A stretch of 64,000 nt of DNA from 'Nostoc azollae' 0708 (GTDB taxonomy: Bacteria > Cyanobacteriota > Cyanobacteriia > Cyanobacteriales > Nostocaceae), in assembly GCF_000196515.1 (NCBI RefSeq), contig NC_014248.1:4096001-4160000 (forward strand), written 5' to 3'. The notes under the pieces are model-generated. The model did no database searches, was not told the DNA's origin, and was given only the letters and a program-made list of their open reading frames with translations. The position numbers and the translations under genes were made by a program. The stretch's first letter is position 1. Every line of letters begins with the position of its first letter. Positions 20,587-30,512 of this stretch are shown in pieces.

Positions 20587-21015
20587 GTGGCTTATTGGGT
20601 AAAAATACAAGACCAAAGGAAGGAATATGTAATCAATCTTGACTGTGTAAACACTTTTTGCTATGAAAAAAATGCTAGAGTCACCTTCTGGTTGCCCAAT
20701 AGTTCCATACCCATAGTCATTAACCCCCAGAGTAATTGGGAAGACTATCAGAAAATTTGTGATTATGTAGAGTACGCCCAAGGATTAGATATCAATCATG
20801 CCTATTGGGTAAAAATAATATACGAGAGAAAAGAATATATAATTAATCTCAACTGCATTAATTCTTTCTGTCATGAACATAATGGCAAGTTAACTTTTTG
20901 GCTACCTGATCTTAATTTTCCCATAATTATTAACCCCATAAGCAATCCCGAATCCTATCAAAAGGTCATACACTACCTGGAAAAATACACAGGAGTTTAT
21001 CTTGATAATTCGTGA
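20587..21015 (+). CDS. Unknown protein made of two tandem ~71-residue repeats
   Basis: 142 residues from GTG 20587. Residues 1-71 and 72-142 are clear copies: AYWVKIQDQRKEYVINLDCV against AYWVKIIYERKEYIINLNCI, then VTFWLPNSSIPIVINPQSN against LTFWLPDLNFPIIINPISN. Each unit has a predicted beta-rich pattern (YWVKI, EYIINL, TFWLP, IIINP) and a closing helix (YQKVIHYLEKY). One Cys pair per unit (NxDCVNTFC) is conserved. No signal peptide. I do not recognise the family. The in-gene duplication is old enough to have diverged but the key positions are kept, which suggests selection. Confidence 0.7.
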   Translation: MAYWVKIQDQRKEYVINLDCVNTFCYEKNARVTFWLPNSSIPIVINPQSNWEDYQKICDYVEYAQGLDINHAYWVKIIYERKEYIINLNCINSFCHEHNGKLTFWLPDLNFPIIINPISNPESYQKVIHYLEKYTGVYLDNS

Positions 21016-21040
21016 TTTGTCAGTTGTTATTTTCTCCCTG

Positions 21041-21949
21041 TCACCTGTCACCTATTCCCAATGCTAACTTAGCAGCACCTACCATTCCGGCTGAGTTACC
21101 CAGTTCTGCTGGTAATATTTGTAACCGTACACGCGATGTTGGTAAAACCCGCTTTTCAATTTCTGCTTGCATTGCTGGAAAGAAAAATTCAAAACTCGCA
21201 CTGATACCACCACCAATAATTACTGCTTGGGGTGTGAGAACATAAATTAAACTCGTTAAACCAATTCCTAAGTCCTTACCATAATTCTGCCAAAAAGTCA
21301 ATGCTTCAGGATTACCATTTTGGGCAAGTTTGCCTAATTCTGCTGGTTCTTTGCCTGTGCGACGACGAATAGCGGAAATAGAAGTATGCTGTTCTAAAGA
21401 ACCGTGATTACCACTATTGCACGTTGGACCATCGGGGTTTAAGGTAATTAAACCTAATTCTCCAGCTGCACCTTGATGACCGACAAATAATTTACCATCA
21501 AGAATAATTGCACCACCAACCCCAGTTCCTAAAGTCAACAAAATCAAATTTTGAAAATTACGTCCAGCACCTAACCAAGCTTCTCCTAAAGCTGCACAGT
21601 TAGCATCATTAGCGAGGATAGTAGGTTTACTGGTCTTTGCTTCTAACCAATCTGCTAAAGGTATATCATGCCATCCTGCTAAATTTATAGGAACTTTGGC
21701 AACTCTACCAGCAGCATCAGCAGGGCCAGGAGTTCCTACACCTATAGCTATAGTTTGATTATCTGGGTCTATTTGAGCGTTACCTTTGGTCAGCGTAGCT
21801 ATGGCATCCACCATTGCAAATAATACAGCCTCTGGTGTTGCAGGTTGGGGAGTATCCACAGTTATAGATTGTAGACAATTTCCATCTTTTGTAAACCGTC
21901 CTAGCTTAATCGCTGTTCCACCTAAATCAATACCGATTACTTGCTGCAC
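21041..21949 (-). CDS. ROK-family sugar kinase (glucokinase-like)
   Basis: 302 residues. Starts MQQVIGIDLGGTAIKLGRF (phosphate-1 motif DxGGT). Central ANDANCAALGEAWLGAG, then LTLGTGVGGAIILDGKL (phosphate-2), a zinc-type region in which cysteine is reduced to GPTCNSGNHGSLE, and the C-terminal VIIGGGISAS (adenosine motif). This is a ROK fold enzyme that phosphorylates glucose or a related sugar with ATP in the cytosol. The usual ROK CxCGxxGCxE zinc motif is altered here to CNSGNHGSLE, keeping one Cys; this variation is common in cyanobacterial members. Start ATG 21949. No lesion. Confidence 0.85.
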   Translation of the reverse strand: MQQVIGIDLGGTAIKLGRFTKDGNCLQSITVDTPQPATPEAVLFAMVDAIATLTKGNAQIDPDNQTIAIGVGTPGPADAAGRVAKVPINLAGWHDIPLADWLEAKTSKPTILANDANCAALGEAWLGAGRNFQNLILLTLGTGVGGAIILDGKLFVGHQGAAGELGLITLNPDGPTCNSGNHGSLEQHTSISAIRRRTGKEPAELGKLAQNGNPEALTFWQNYGKDLGIGLTSLIYVLTPQAVIIGGGISASFEFFFPAMQAEIEKRVLPTSRVRLQILPAELGNSAGMVGAAKLALGIGDR

Positions 21950-22017
21950 AGATTAATTCCTAATTCTTGATTTTATATCAAACCACAAATTTACAGAAAT
22001 TATCCAATTTTACTATT

Positions 22018-24628
22018 ATGGATATTCACCAACTTAACAATCAGGCAAATATGTGTTTATCACAAGAGAATTTTGCCACAGCTATTAGTATTTACGAATA
22101 ATGTCTTGACTTAGAACCTCATGTCATTTCTTTATATTGGTATTTGGGTTTATCTTGGCTTTTGCAAGGAGATGAAGAAAAATGTCAAATGACTTGGCTA
22201 TCAAGTTGTGCAACGATAGAATTAGAACATAAAGATGCAGTATTAACGGAATTTATTGATTTCCGTAAAAATCGAGCTCAAGAATATTTATCTGTGCAGA
22301 GAGCTGACATAGCTCAGGAAATTTATAAGGCTATTTTAGAGTGGGATGACAAGCAAGCTGATATTATAACTTGGGTCATGCAATAGCAATAGAGGGTAAT
22401 TTAGAAGTAGCAATTTCCTATTGGGAAACGGTTCTTCAAATCTAACCAGATTAGATTGGGTTGATGCACATCTTCACCAAGCTTATATATGGCAAAAATT
22501 AGGACATTTGAATTTAGGAATCGGAAATTCTCAAAATGATTTTCCTTTAGAAAAAACTTATTTAACTTATTATCACTTAGGGTTGATTTACTGTTACAAT
22601 AAACAGTGGTAATTATCTAAAGATAGTTTTCCAATACGATTCAAATATTATCTGATTATGCACCTGCTTATAGTGATTTAGCTTTTGTTGTTTTTCAGCA
22701 AGCCGATTTTGATCAAGGTATTAATTATTTACGAAAAGCTATTAAAGTTAAACCGGAATTATCCCAAGCCTTAATAAATATTTCTCAAGCATTAATTTCA
22801 TCTTCAAAAAATACTATTAATGATGGAGTTCAATTCCTTAAATCAAATCTTTCAAATCTGACACGAAACTAGTGAGTCATATTTATTTCTCCATAAAATC
22901 ATTTTTAATATCTATCCTGAAATATATTTAAATTTACTTCCAAGAATATTAGAAAATGAACCACAGAATTTACTGACATCTGTGGAATTAAGCACTTTAT
23001 TTTTAAACCAAAATAAATGCCCAGAAGCAGTTGCTATTCTAGGCAGGATTATTGATATTTACAACCATGAACAAGTTTATTTTACTCTTGGTAAGTACTG
23101 GATGAAATTTGAAAATGATCAGCAAGCAATTGTTTATTTACGAAAATCTATCGGTATTAATCCTGATTTAACAGAAGCATATTATTGATTAAGGATTGCA
23201 TTATTTAAAATTGGTAACTTTGATGAAGTAATTATTTTTTCGAAGCAGCAAAGCAATTAAACTTAAAATTTAATTCCTCCTTTAATTTAGCTTATTTAGG
23301 TTTTATGTTGGCACATAATTACCAGTTTGAAGATGCTATTTTTTTTTCAAAAAGCTATGGAAATTAACTCTTATGTTACGCCATTTATAGATGAGTGACT
23401 ATCTAATATTGTGCAAACAGGAAAGTTAAATCAAAGATTTGATTTCTCGGAAATTCAACTTGTATCTCCTCCCAGACATTTTCATGGATCAAGCTGAGAA
23501 TGGGCAGAAAATAATTGATTATGTAGAGATAATTATGTACAGACTTATCCAGAGAATGATGTTAAATTAACTTATCTTAAATCTCTCCATAAAGATATAC
23601 ACTTTAGGCTTAGATTTGGTAACTTAGTTAAGTTACCAGCTTCTTATGTAGTCAAAATTCCCCAAGGTAGATTTTGGTTGAGTTATGATGAAACTCTTTC
23701 TGCGATTATGACAGATGAATCATATTTTTTAGCTGATGTTTCTCCACATCTTCCTATATTAATTCTTCATCATCCTGATAAACATCCTAACCAACATCCT
23801 ATTTTATCAATTCAAAAATTACCTCCTATTAAGTTTGTTGATTAAGTTTGTTGAGCGAAAAGTAGCTGTTTTAGCGGGATTAACAAATCATATATATTTT
23901 CATTGGATGTTGGATATTTTAGCAATATGGGAATTATTGAGAATAATAAATTATAATTTTTCTTTTTCGGAAATTGATTATTCTGTGCTAGATAATCGAC
24001 TACCATTTCCACTACAAACTTTAAGGAAACTAGAAATACCAGAAGATAAACAGATTAATATTAGTTAAATTCAACATTTACAAGCTACTGAGTTAATTGT
24101 TCCTTCTTTCCCTGGTTGTGTAGCATGGATGCCTATTTGGAATTGCGAATTTTTAAAGCAACAGTTTTTAAATACACAATATCTAAAGATTACTTCTTCT
24201 AAGAAAAGGATTTATATTACTCTTAAATTAGCTAAAAGTCGCAGACTTTTAAATGAAGAGGAAATATTAAATTTCCTTCAGCTTTATGGTTTTGAATCAG
24301 TAATTTTAGAGTTAATGTCAGTAGAAGAACAAGCGGTATTATTTTCTCAAGCTGAAATTTTTATTTCTTCTCATGGAAGTGAAGTGGGTTAACAAATTTA
24401 GTTTTTTGTCAACCCGGTACTAAAGTGATGGAGTTATTTTCCCCCAATTACGTTTATCATTGCTATTGGTGGATTAGTAATTTAGTTGGTTTAGATTATT
24501 ATTATTTAATCGGTGAAACTCTTCCTGGTTAGTATTTGCATCATCTTATTTATCCTCAAGACTTTTATGAAGATATTTTAATTAATATCAATGATATTTA
24601 TAAAAATATCGAATTAGGAAATATATAA
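22018..24628 (+). pseudogene. TPR - GT61 (DUF563) glycosyltransferase, heavily decayed
   Basis: Starts MDIHQLNNQANMCLSQENF at ATG 22018 and, over many frames, reads a series of TPR units (LYWYLGLSWLLQGDEEKCQM, AYSDLAFVVFQQADFDQGIN, YLRKAIKVKPELSQALINIS, and others to about 23380), then a GT61 part: VAVLAGLTNHIYFHWMLDIL, NRLPFPLQTLRKLEIPED, IYITLKLAKSRRLLNEEE and IFISSHGSEVG, LVFCQPGTKVMELFSP. More than ten stops or shifts are present up to the TAA at 24626. Intact homologues are about 850 residues and add sugars to surface glycans. It is the first of several broken glycosyltransferase genes in this region. Confidence 0.8.
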
Positions 24629-24750
24629 ATAAATCCGCAGTTTTTTCAGAAACTTCGGAAATAGATTATTATAAATCACAGTATTTTCGATGGAATTTTA
24701 GCCACTGAAAACACTATAAATATTAGGTTTTAGTGATAGATAGTTTTAGT

Positions 24751-24912
24751 TTATTTGTTATTGCTAATAATTCGTACATTAGCCACAGGGTAGGAACTAA
24801 TACGTGCTTGTTCCCAAGTTGTCACGGCTGCGCCTTTTAAAATACCGGATAAAACTACAGAAAGCATGAATCCACCTGTCGCAGCTGCAATTACAGTAAT
24901 GTTATCTTTCAC
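24751..24912 (-). CDS. Small membrane protein, 53 residues, unknown
   Basis: From GTG 24912: MKDNITVIAAATGGFMLSVV and a second part VLSGILKGAAVTTWEQARIS, ending RIISNNK. One probable membrane span (about residues 6-27) with a short polar tail. GAGA lies about six bases before the start. It is too short for a 60-codon cut-off. Clean frame in a region where pseudogenes are full of stops, so it may be real. It lies downstream of the permease gene on the same strand but separated by repeats. No family recognised. Confidence 0.45.
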   Translation of the reverse strand: MKDNITVIAAATGGFMLSVVLSGILKGAAVTTWEQARISSYPVANVRIISNNK

Positions 24913-24974
24913 ACGAGTCTCTCAGTTTGTCAGTTGTCATTAGTTATTAGTCATTAGTCATTAAGTTATTTTTC

Positions 24975-25011
24975 CCAATCACCAATCACCAATCACCAAT
25001 CACCAATCACC
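24975..25011. repeat. Heptamer tandem repeat (CCAATCA)
   Basis: About five copies of a 7-base unit CCAATCA directly after the stop of the permease gene. Such AT-rich heptamers (STRR type) are common between genes in heterocystous cyanobacteria. Similar short units occur at 50690-50718 (ACCAATT) and 54928-54959 (AACTGAT). Confidence 0.8.
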
Positions 25012-25015
25012 TATT

Positions 25016-25894
25016 TTATCTTCTCAGACGGGGATTGACAAATTCATTCAAGCCTTCACCAAGTAGTGATAACCCTACCACCATAATTGTCATCCCTAAA
25101 CCGGGAAAGAGGGTAGTCCACCAAATGCCTGTAGGTAGTGCTTCTAGAGCTTGTTTTAAATCATAGCCCCATTCGGGTACGTCTTCTGGCAGTCCTAAAC
25201 CCAAAAAGCCTAAACCGCCTAAAACTAATATGGCATCTGCGGCGTTGAGGGTAAAGAGGACGGGAACGCTTTGAATGACATTGAAAAATAGATAGCGTGA
25301 AAGTACAATCCAGGTAGAAGCACCCATTGCTTGTGCGGCTTCGATATAGACTTCTGTTTTGACGCTGACTGTGTCGTTACGAACTACGCGATAATATTGG
25401 GGGATGTAGGCTATACTGATTGCGATCGCAGCATTTAAAATTCCTCTACCTACCACAAAAGCCAGTGTCACGGAAAGCAGTAATCCCGGTAAAGTATAAA
25501 TACTGTCCATGAGAAACAGCAGCACTTTATCCAATCTTCCCCCCAAATAGCCACTCACCATCCCTAAAGGCACACCCACTATCATACTAAGTGCAGTAGC
25601 TAAGATAACTACTTGCAGTGCAGCTTGTGCGCTAAATATAGTCCGCGAGAAGACATCATAACCCAACCTACTTGTACCAAACCAATGTTTAGCTGAAGGT
25701 GCATTATGAATAGGGTTAGAGAGAAATTCTTTGGGGTTTTGTAACCATCCCCAACTTTGAAAAACAGGTGCCAAAAAGGCTATAAAGATAAAAAATAGCG
25801 TCATACATAACCCTATTAGCATCAAACCCTGAGATAGGGTAGGATTTTTAGTAAATTTGAGGAAACTTGGTAGTTGACGTGTTGTAATGGTCAT
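25016..25894 (-). CDS. Peptide/nickel-type ABC transporter permease (DppC/OppC)
   Basis: 292 residues with about six membrane helices. The N-terminal OppC-type region (LMLIGLCMTLFFIFIAFLAP) is followed by HWFGTSRLGYDVFSRTIFSA, the hallmark of DppC/OppC proteins, and the EAA loop is EAAQAMGASTWIVLSRYLFF. C-terminal GLGLPEDVPEWGYDLKQ is also typical. It forms half of the translocation channel for di- or oligopeptides or a similar solute at the plasma membrane. The partner permease, binding protein and ATPases are not in the window, so the gene is solitary here, as is frequent in cyanobacteria. Frame intact. Confidence 0.9.
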   Translation of the reverse strand: MTITTRQLPSFLKFTKNPTLSQGLMLIGLCMTLFFIFIAFLAPVFQSWGWLQNPKEFLSNPIHNAPSAKHWFGTSRLGYDVFSRTIFSAQAALQVVILATALSMIVGVPLGMVSGYLGGRLDKVLLFLMDSIYTLPGLLLSVTLAFVVGRGILNAAIAISIAYIPQYYRVVRNDTVSVKTEVYIEAAQAMGASTWIVLSRYLFFNVIQSVPVLFTLNAADAILVLGGLGFLGLGLPEDVPEWGYDLKQALEALPTGIWWTTLFPGLGMTIMVVGLSLLGEGLNEFVNPRLRR

Positions 25895-25903
25895 CCGATT
25901 TTA

Positions 25904-25969
25904 GATTTTGGATTTTGGATTGATTCGACGGATAAATCTGGTGGCTTGTACCATCAAGAAATTATTGGT
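25904..25969 (+). repeat. 66-bp dispersed repeat, copy 2
   Basis: Starts GATTTTGGATTTTGGATTGA and ends AATTATTGGT; nearly identical to 18587-18652, with one small indel. It lies just upstream of the permease start, again in a promoter region. Confidence 0.6.
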
Positions 25970-26120
25970 CATGGAAGATTGGAGAGTGGGGTTAAAGAAT
26001 TCAAAATTCAAAATAGTTTTTGATAGAAATTTATTTATAATTATTTTATTTCACATTGAGTAAAAATCAATATTCAATACTGCTAAAAACCTGCTTGAAA
26101 GATTTGCTTAGCAGTTAAGT

Positions 26121-26210
26121 TTAACTCTGGGAACGTTTTCCTGTATTTCCATACCACTCTACAAACTCTTTAAAAGAGACTAATTTAGTTTCAGGTAAAG
26201 CTTGAATCAT
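26121..26210 (-). pseudogene. Uma2-type (DUF820) nuclease, N-terminal remnant
   Basis: ATG 26210 opens MIQALPETKLVSFKEFVEWY, the start typical of Uma2 family endonucleases (MIQALPxxxTFxEFxEWxP), but the frame ends after 29 residues at TAA 26121 and the catalytic part is absent. Remaining bases to 25970 hold no further homology. It is a leftover 5' end. Confidence 0.6.
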
Positions 26211-26259
26211 AATTTACTTTAGTGAAATTTCCCCAGTCCCTAGTCCCCAGTCCCCAATC

Positions 26260-27621
26260 CTACAGATTACTTTCAATTAACTGCCGATATTCACTTTTCT
26301 GCTTTACACCTCTAACTTCCTTGACTAGTTCCTTATCTTTAAAGAACTGTACCGTAGGTGTTCCAATCACTCCAGCATTTTCGGCAATGTCTCTATCTTT
26401 GTCAATGTCTATTTCGACAAGGTAGATTTTACCATCGAATTCATCCACTACTTTATTTAATATTGGTTTCAAGGTATGACAGGGACCACAACCAGGAGAG
26501 ACATATTTAACTAAGATCAAGCGATCGCTCTCATGGAATAATTTTCTTAAAGCATAACCACCTTCATGGCGTGTCGCTTGCAAATTAAACTCTGTTTCTG
26601 TTTTCTCTGCTGCTGGTTGTGCTGCTAATTCATTAGCAGCGGTTTCTGACTGATGATGAAACTCATGAATTAAATTCCTTGATGATAACCATCTTTCCGC
26701 CAACATGGCCGCCATACAACCAGTACCCGCAGCAGTAATAGCTTGCCGAAACTCATGATCCTGCACATCACCTGCCGCAAATACACCATCTATACTGGTT
26801 TCTACGCCACCGTGTTTAGTGATAATGTACGCCACCTCATCCAATTCTAATTGTCCCTGAAGCAATCCTGTATTGGGCGTATGGCCAACAGCGTAAAATA
26901 AACCTTTGGCATTAATTGTGCTTTCTTCCCCAGTTTGATTATTACGGACCTGCACACCCGTCATATTACCTTTACCAACCACATCGACTGCTTCTGTATG
27001 CCAATGTACCTTTATTTTCGGGTTACTAAAAACTCTATCTTGCATCGCTTTGGAAGCCCGCATTTTCTCAGAACGCACCAACAAATGTACCTGAGAACCA
27101 TATTTCGTTAAATAAATAGCTTCCTCAGCGGCCGAGTCCCCCGCACCAATAACTGCTAACTCCACACCGCGAAAAATTGGAGTAGCACCATCACAAATCG
27201 CACAAGCGGAAATTCCCCGACTCCAAAATTCATTTTCACTAGGTAAACCTAAACGTTTCGCTGTTGCACCAGTAGCGATAATTAAACTATGTGCCTTCAC
27301 TTCCCTTTCTTGGGAACGGATAGTAAATGGACGTTGACTTAAATCCACTGATATCACATCTTCAGTATATAACTCAGCCCCCCAGCGTTCTGCCTGTGCC
27401 TTCATATTATCCATCAGTTCTGGTCCCGTTATACCCTGGGGAAAACCTGGAAAGTTCTCAACTTCCGTCGTTGTCATGAGTTGTCCACCAGGTAAACCTC
27501 CTGCTTGGAATCCTTCAAAAACGACAGGCTTTAAATTAGCACGTCCCCCATAGATAGCTGCTGTATACCCTGCGGGTCCAGAACCGATAATTACTAAGTT
27601 TTCTGCTGTGGAGTTAGTCAT
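26260..27621 (-). CDS. NADPH-dependent thioredoxin reductase with C-terminal thioredoxin domain (NTRC)
   Basis: 453 residues. FAD motif [14 protein letters not shown] near residue 13, redox motif C140-A-I-C143 in [14 protein letters not shown] motif [17 protein letters not shown], and C-terminal thioredoxin domain from about residue 340 with C378-G-P-C381. The fused thioredoxin domain separates NTRC from plain TrxB. NTRC transfers electrons from NADPH to 2-Cys peroxiredoxin and other targets in the cytosol and is characteristic of oxygenic phototrophs. In the NADPH motif GDS replaces the more usual GDT. A Ser/Glu-rich linker of about 25 residues joins the domains. Frame intact. Confidence 0.94.
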   Translation of the reverse strand: MTNSTAENLVIIGSGPAGYTAAIYGGRANLKPVVFEGFQAGGLPGGQLMTTTEVENFPGFPQGITGPELMDNMKAQAERWGAELYTEDVISVDLSQRPFTIRSQEREVKAHSLIIATGATAKRLGLPSENEFWSRGISACAICDGATPIFRGVELAVIGAGDSAAEEAIYLTKYGSQVHLLVRSEKMRASKAMQDRVFSNPKIKVHWHTEAVDVVGKGNMTGVQVRNNQTGEESTINAKGLFYAVGHTPNTGLLQGQLELDEVAYIITKHGGVETSIDGVFAAGDVQDHEFRQAITAAGTGCMAAMLAERWLSSRNLIHEFHHQSETAANELAAQPAAEKTETEFNLQATRHEGGYALRKLFHESDRLILVKYVSPGCGPCHTLKPILNKVVDEFDGKIYLVEIDIDKDRDIAENAGVIGTPTVQFFKDKELVKEVRGVKQKSEYRQLIESNL

Positions 27622-27943
27622 TTTTTTTACAAACTCATAACCACTACGTACTATTTAATATAGCATAACTGAAGTTTGGTGATAGGAGCATTTCCATAAA
27701 AGCAAAAAGCCGTTATTTTCTTCTGTATAAGGACTTTCCATAGTAAGTTTATACATGACTCGCAAAAGAAAGCGAATTTACGATGCTCCTTGGTGATAGA
27801 AATTTGAGAGCTATTGGGAATACTGAGTTCAGGGTATATTTCTGGATATTTTTGACATTTATGTCAAAGCGCATCTTTAAATATCTGCTAAGAATATCTG
27901 CTAAGTTAACCCCTAAAGAAAATAAGTTAACCTCTAAAAACAC
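27622..27943. other. Intergenic region, no gene
   Basis: About 320 bases with a weak ORF (27783-28019) that overlaps the start of the pilin pseudogene in another frame and shows no family features. Nothing else was recognised. Confidence 0.35.
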
Positions 27944-28495
27944 CATGAACACCAATTATCGAGCGGGATTGTTACGGCATTTTATCGCACAAAAGCAAGA
28001 AATCCAGGGTTTATACTGACAGAATTAATTATAGTTACAGTAATGATTGGTATACTGTCTGCGAGCGCCCTACCTTCTTTGTTGAGTAGAGCTAATAAAA
28101 TTAAGCAGACTGAGGCTAAACTATATACTGGCTCAATGAACCGCGCTCAACAAGCTTATTACCTAGAAAATAGTGCGTTTACTACTTCTATTGACGAATT
28201 AGGAGTTGGTATTCAACAAAAAACGGAGAATTACCAATATATAATCACTTTAAATAATCACTTGAAATAATACAGTAGCTACAAACAACAGTGTTTCCAG
28301 GGAAGTCAGTTTAAATTCTTATGCAGGAGTTACCTATTTAAATTCATTTATGACACCAGCAGGTACTACTGAATCAGTGACTCTAACTATTTTTTCATGT
28401 TAAATTTCTACTGCTGGTATAGGTACTACTCAGACAGTTTCATCACGTGCTGGTCCTACTGGTTGGTTACTGTTGCCAAGTTAAGTAATGTTATG
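27944..28495 (+). pseudogene. Type IV pilin (PilA-like), frameshifted
   Basis: MNTNYRAGLLRHFIAQKQEI from ATG 27944, then a shift near 28010 to GFILTELIIVTVMIGILSAS, the prepilin cleavage region with Glu at mature position 5, and LLSRANKIKQTEAKLYTGSM, NRAQQAYYLENSAFTTSIDE and LGVGIQQKTENYQY. It ends at TAA 28270, with frame-shifted C-terminal scraps to about 28495. The sequence parallels the intact pilin at 30513 (KQSESKTYVGSMNRGQQAYM), so the two are tandem paralogues and this one is dead. Confidence 0.85.
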
Positions 28496-28550
28496 TAATC
28501 TAATTTATTGGTTTTAAGCATCCAACCTCTTAGGAGTAACATTAATTATC

Positions 28551-30079
28551 ATGAATGATTCCAACTCTGATTTGTTTATGGGATAAAATTAGCCAACAAT
28601 TTGATAGCGCACCCTACCCAAACACACCACTTGGTAAAAATCCCAAAATTATGCTAGTTTACTATATTTTCATAATTTAGTAACTGGATATTATTTGCGG
28701 AATCAAAAAGTTGTAGATAACAAAGACAAAGTCATATTAGACGCTGGGTGTGGAACAGGTTACAAATCTTTGGTATTAGCAGAAGCGTAAGGATTCAGGT
28801 CTAAGGTAGAGGGATTAAAGAAGGTCTATGGAAAGCATAGTGAACCATGGCTTTCATAGGTTGGTCAGAAAACTTAGTTAGAGAAAGTGCTTGAGGACGA
28901 CAAGTTTGTATAACCGTCAATAAATTGGCAGGATGTTGGAATAGCTCCAGAGAAAGAGAATCACCACAGACTTTTCGTTATGTCAGTGCTAAACCTAATC
29001 TTGGTTCAGCTAAATTATGATCAAGGTCTATTGCCTAAGGAAGGTAAAAGTTTACCAGGTTCCCCTGGGGCTTGATCAATGAATGAATGGAAGATTCAAC
29101 TTTTGGTTGAAACTAGGATGGCCAAGTCAAGAGTTCATGAAGGTTTTGGGTTTGTTGGAATAAGGGGTAGTTTTTAAAACCTTCATCTATGAGGTCGATG
29201 AATTTTGTGCCAACTTCTTGGTGATTGAAGCCAGGAATCTTGGTTAGTGTCTTGAAGTGACGGGGTAGATGTGCCTGACATTTCTGTTGAGCTGTGACCG
29301 GATAACCGTTATAGGCAGTAAAGTCATCACAACTGAGTACACCAGAGTAACTTAACCCCAGAACAGATTCTAACTCGCCAGGAAAACGAGTATCAGACCC
29401 ATGAAATAAAGCGAAGTCCGTTTTTGATGAACTATTTATTTCAAGGAGATCAAGGCTATACTGTCAGTAATATGTTTTCCGCTTTACGAGCAGCAGAGTT
29501 AGAATTTATTAGTATGGTGAATTGGCGACAATGGGATTTAATCAGCTTATTTAAAGAACCTGATAATTTACCTCCTTTTCTGTCCATGGGTTTACCAGAA
29601 ATTCCTTTTGAATAACAGCTATAGTTATTTGAATTAGTACATCCCATGCACAGACTACTGGATTTTTGGTGTGGATACCCCCAAGCAAAACGCAATTTCG
29701 TACCTGTTTCTGAGTGGCATAATTCTAAGTGGGAAACTACTAAAATGTATTTACATCCACAATTTAATAACTTAAGTTTTAACAACTCTAGTAATAAATA
29801 CTTAAGCAAGAATAAGGGTTTTCCCATGTTTAAAAAGTCACCTTGGACAAGGAAAGTATCTATATAGATAGTGCTATGGCTCTGTGCTTACTTCCTCTAT
29901 TTGAGAAACCATACTTAATGATGGACTTAGTGGAGTATTGGCAACAAGTTAGACCTATTGATAGGCTAACTGGAGAACCTATATCAACCACTCAAGTATT
30001 TGAACTAGTGAAAGCGACGCTATTAACGCTAGAAGATTTTGACTGCATGATTTTGGAAAAGCTATCTTCTCATCTCTAA
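28551..30079 (+). pseudogene. Class I SAM-dependent methyltransferase, centre replaced by IS66 remains
   Basis: 5' part from ATG 28551 with TAGGAG upstream: LWDKISQQFDSAPYPNTPLG, a shift, then VTGYYLRNQKVV and the SAM-binding motif VILDAGCGTGYKSLVL up to about 28790. The 3' part resumes at about 29420: MNYLFQGDQGYTVSNMF, ISMVNWRQWDLISLFKEPDN, HRLLDFWCGYPQAK, and ends FDCMILEKLSSHL at TAA 30077-30079 after more shifts. The middle of the gene is absent. Substrate unknown; related proteins are found near glycosyltransferases. A MITE sits exactly on the stop codon. Confidence 0.75.
28790..29419 (-). mobile_element. IS66-family transposase remnant
   Basis: Minus-strand text gives FALFHGSDTRFPGELESVLG, YSGVLSCDDFTAYNGYPVTA, KCQAHLPRHFKTL, FIDLIDEGFKNYPLFQQ and, after stops, RKVCGDSLSLELFQHPANLL and TVIQTCRPQALS. 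These are consecutive parts of the DDE core and C-terminus of IS66 transposases (Asp in CDDFTAYNG; Glu region replaced). The N-terminal zinc-finger half and IS66 orfA/B are missing. The element replaces the centre of a methyltransferase gene. Confidence 0.8.
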
Positions 30080-30227
30080 GTAGGTAGACACAAATAAACA
30101 TAACTATGTAACAAAGATGAACATAACTATGTAACAAAATGTAAATTACTGGAAACCCTTGGGATTGGTTGATTCCCCTTGGCTGTATTCGCCATGACAT
30201 AGTTATAAATTTTTCCGCCCACCTACT
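30079..30227 (+). mobile_element. MITE, copy 2 (149 bp)
   Basis: Terminal inverted repeats AGTAGGTAGACACAAAT at the left and, inverted from 30227, AGTAGGTGGGCGGAAAAAT; both run on into ATAACTATGT. The left part has a small internal duplication (AACATAACTATGTAACAAA twice). Sits at the stop codon of the methyltransferase pseudogene. See copies at 15946 and 41378. Confidence 0.85.
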
Positions 30228-30292
30228 GAGAGATGAGAAGATACAGCAGATATGAGCTAAATCAGGTAAACAAATAAAATCTTAACCCTTGT

Positions 30293-30322
30293 AGTAGAGA
30301 CGTTGCATGCAACGTCTCTACT
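30293..30322. repeat. 30-bp perfect palindrome
   Basis: AGTAGAGACGTTGCA followed by its exact inverse TGCAACGTCTCTACT. This palindrome type is a widely dispersed interspersed repeat in Nostocales genomes. It lies 190 bases upstream of the pilin gene and could form a cruciform or an RNA hairpin. Confidence 0.8.
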
Positions 30323-30512
30323 GTATTTTATAAATATCCAATCTGCTGTACATAAACCAGGATTTACTAAAATCTAGTAATAGCAAGGCTTTGATCCTTA
30401 TACACCAAGGCAAAGAGAAAATTTTTTCCATGGGGTGATATGAAACTGCTCAGAAGTGGGTAAGTTATTTTCGTAAAGAAACAAACAACACATTAACCCA
30501 AGAAAAACTACT

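Noticed and set aside
24975-25011. CRISPR array
   Set aside because: Units of seven bases are contiguous with no spacers; the same holds for 47555-47712, 50690-50718 and 54928-54959.
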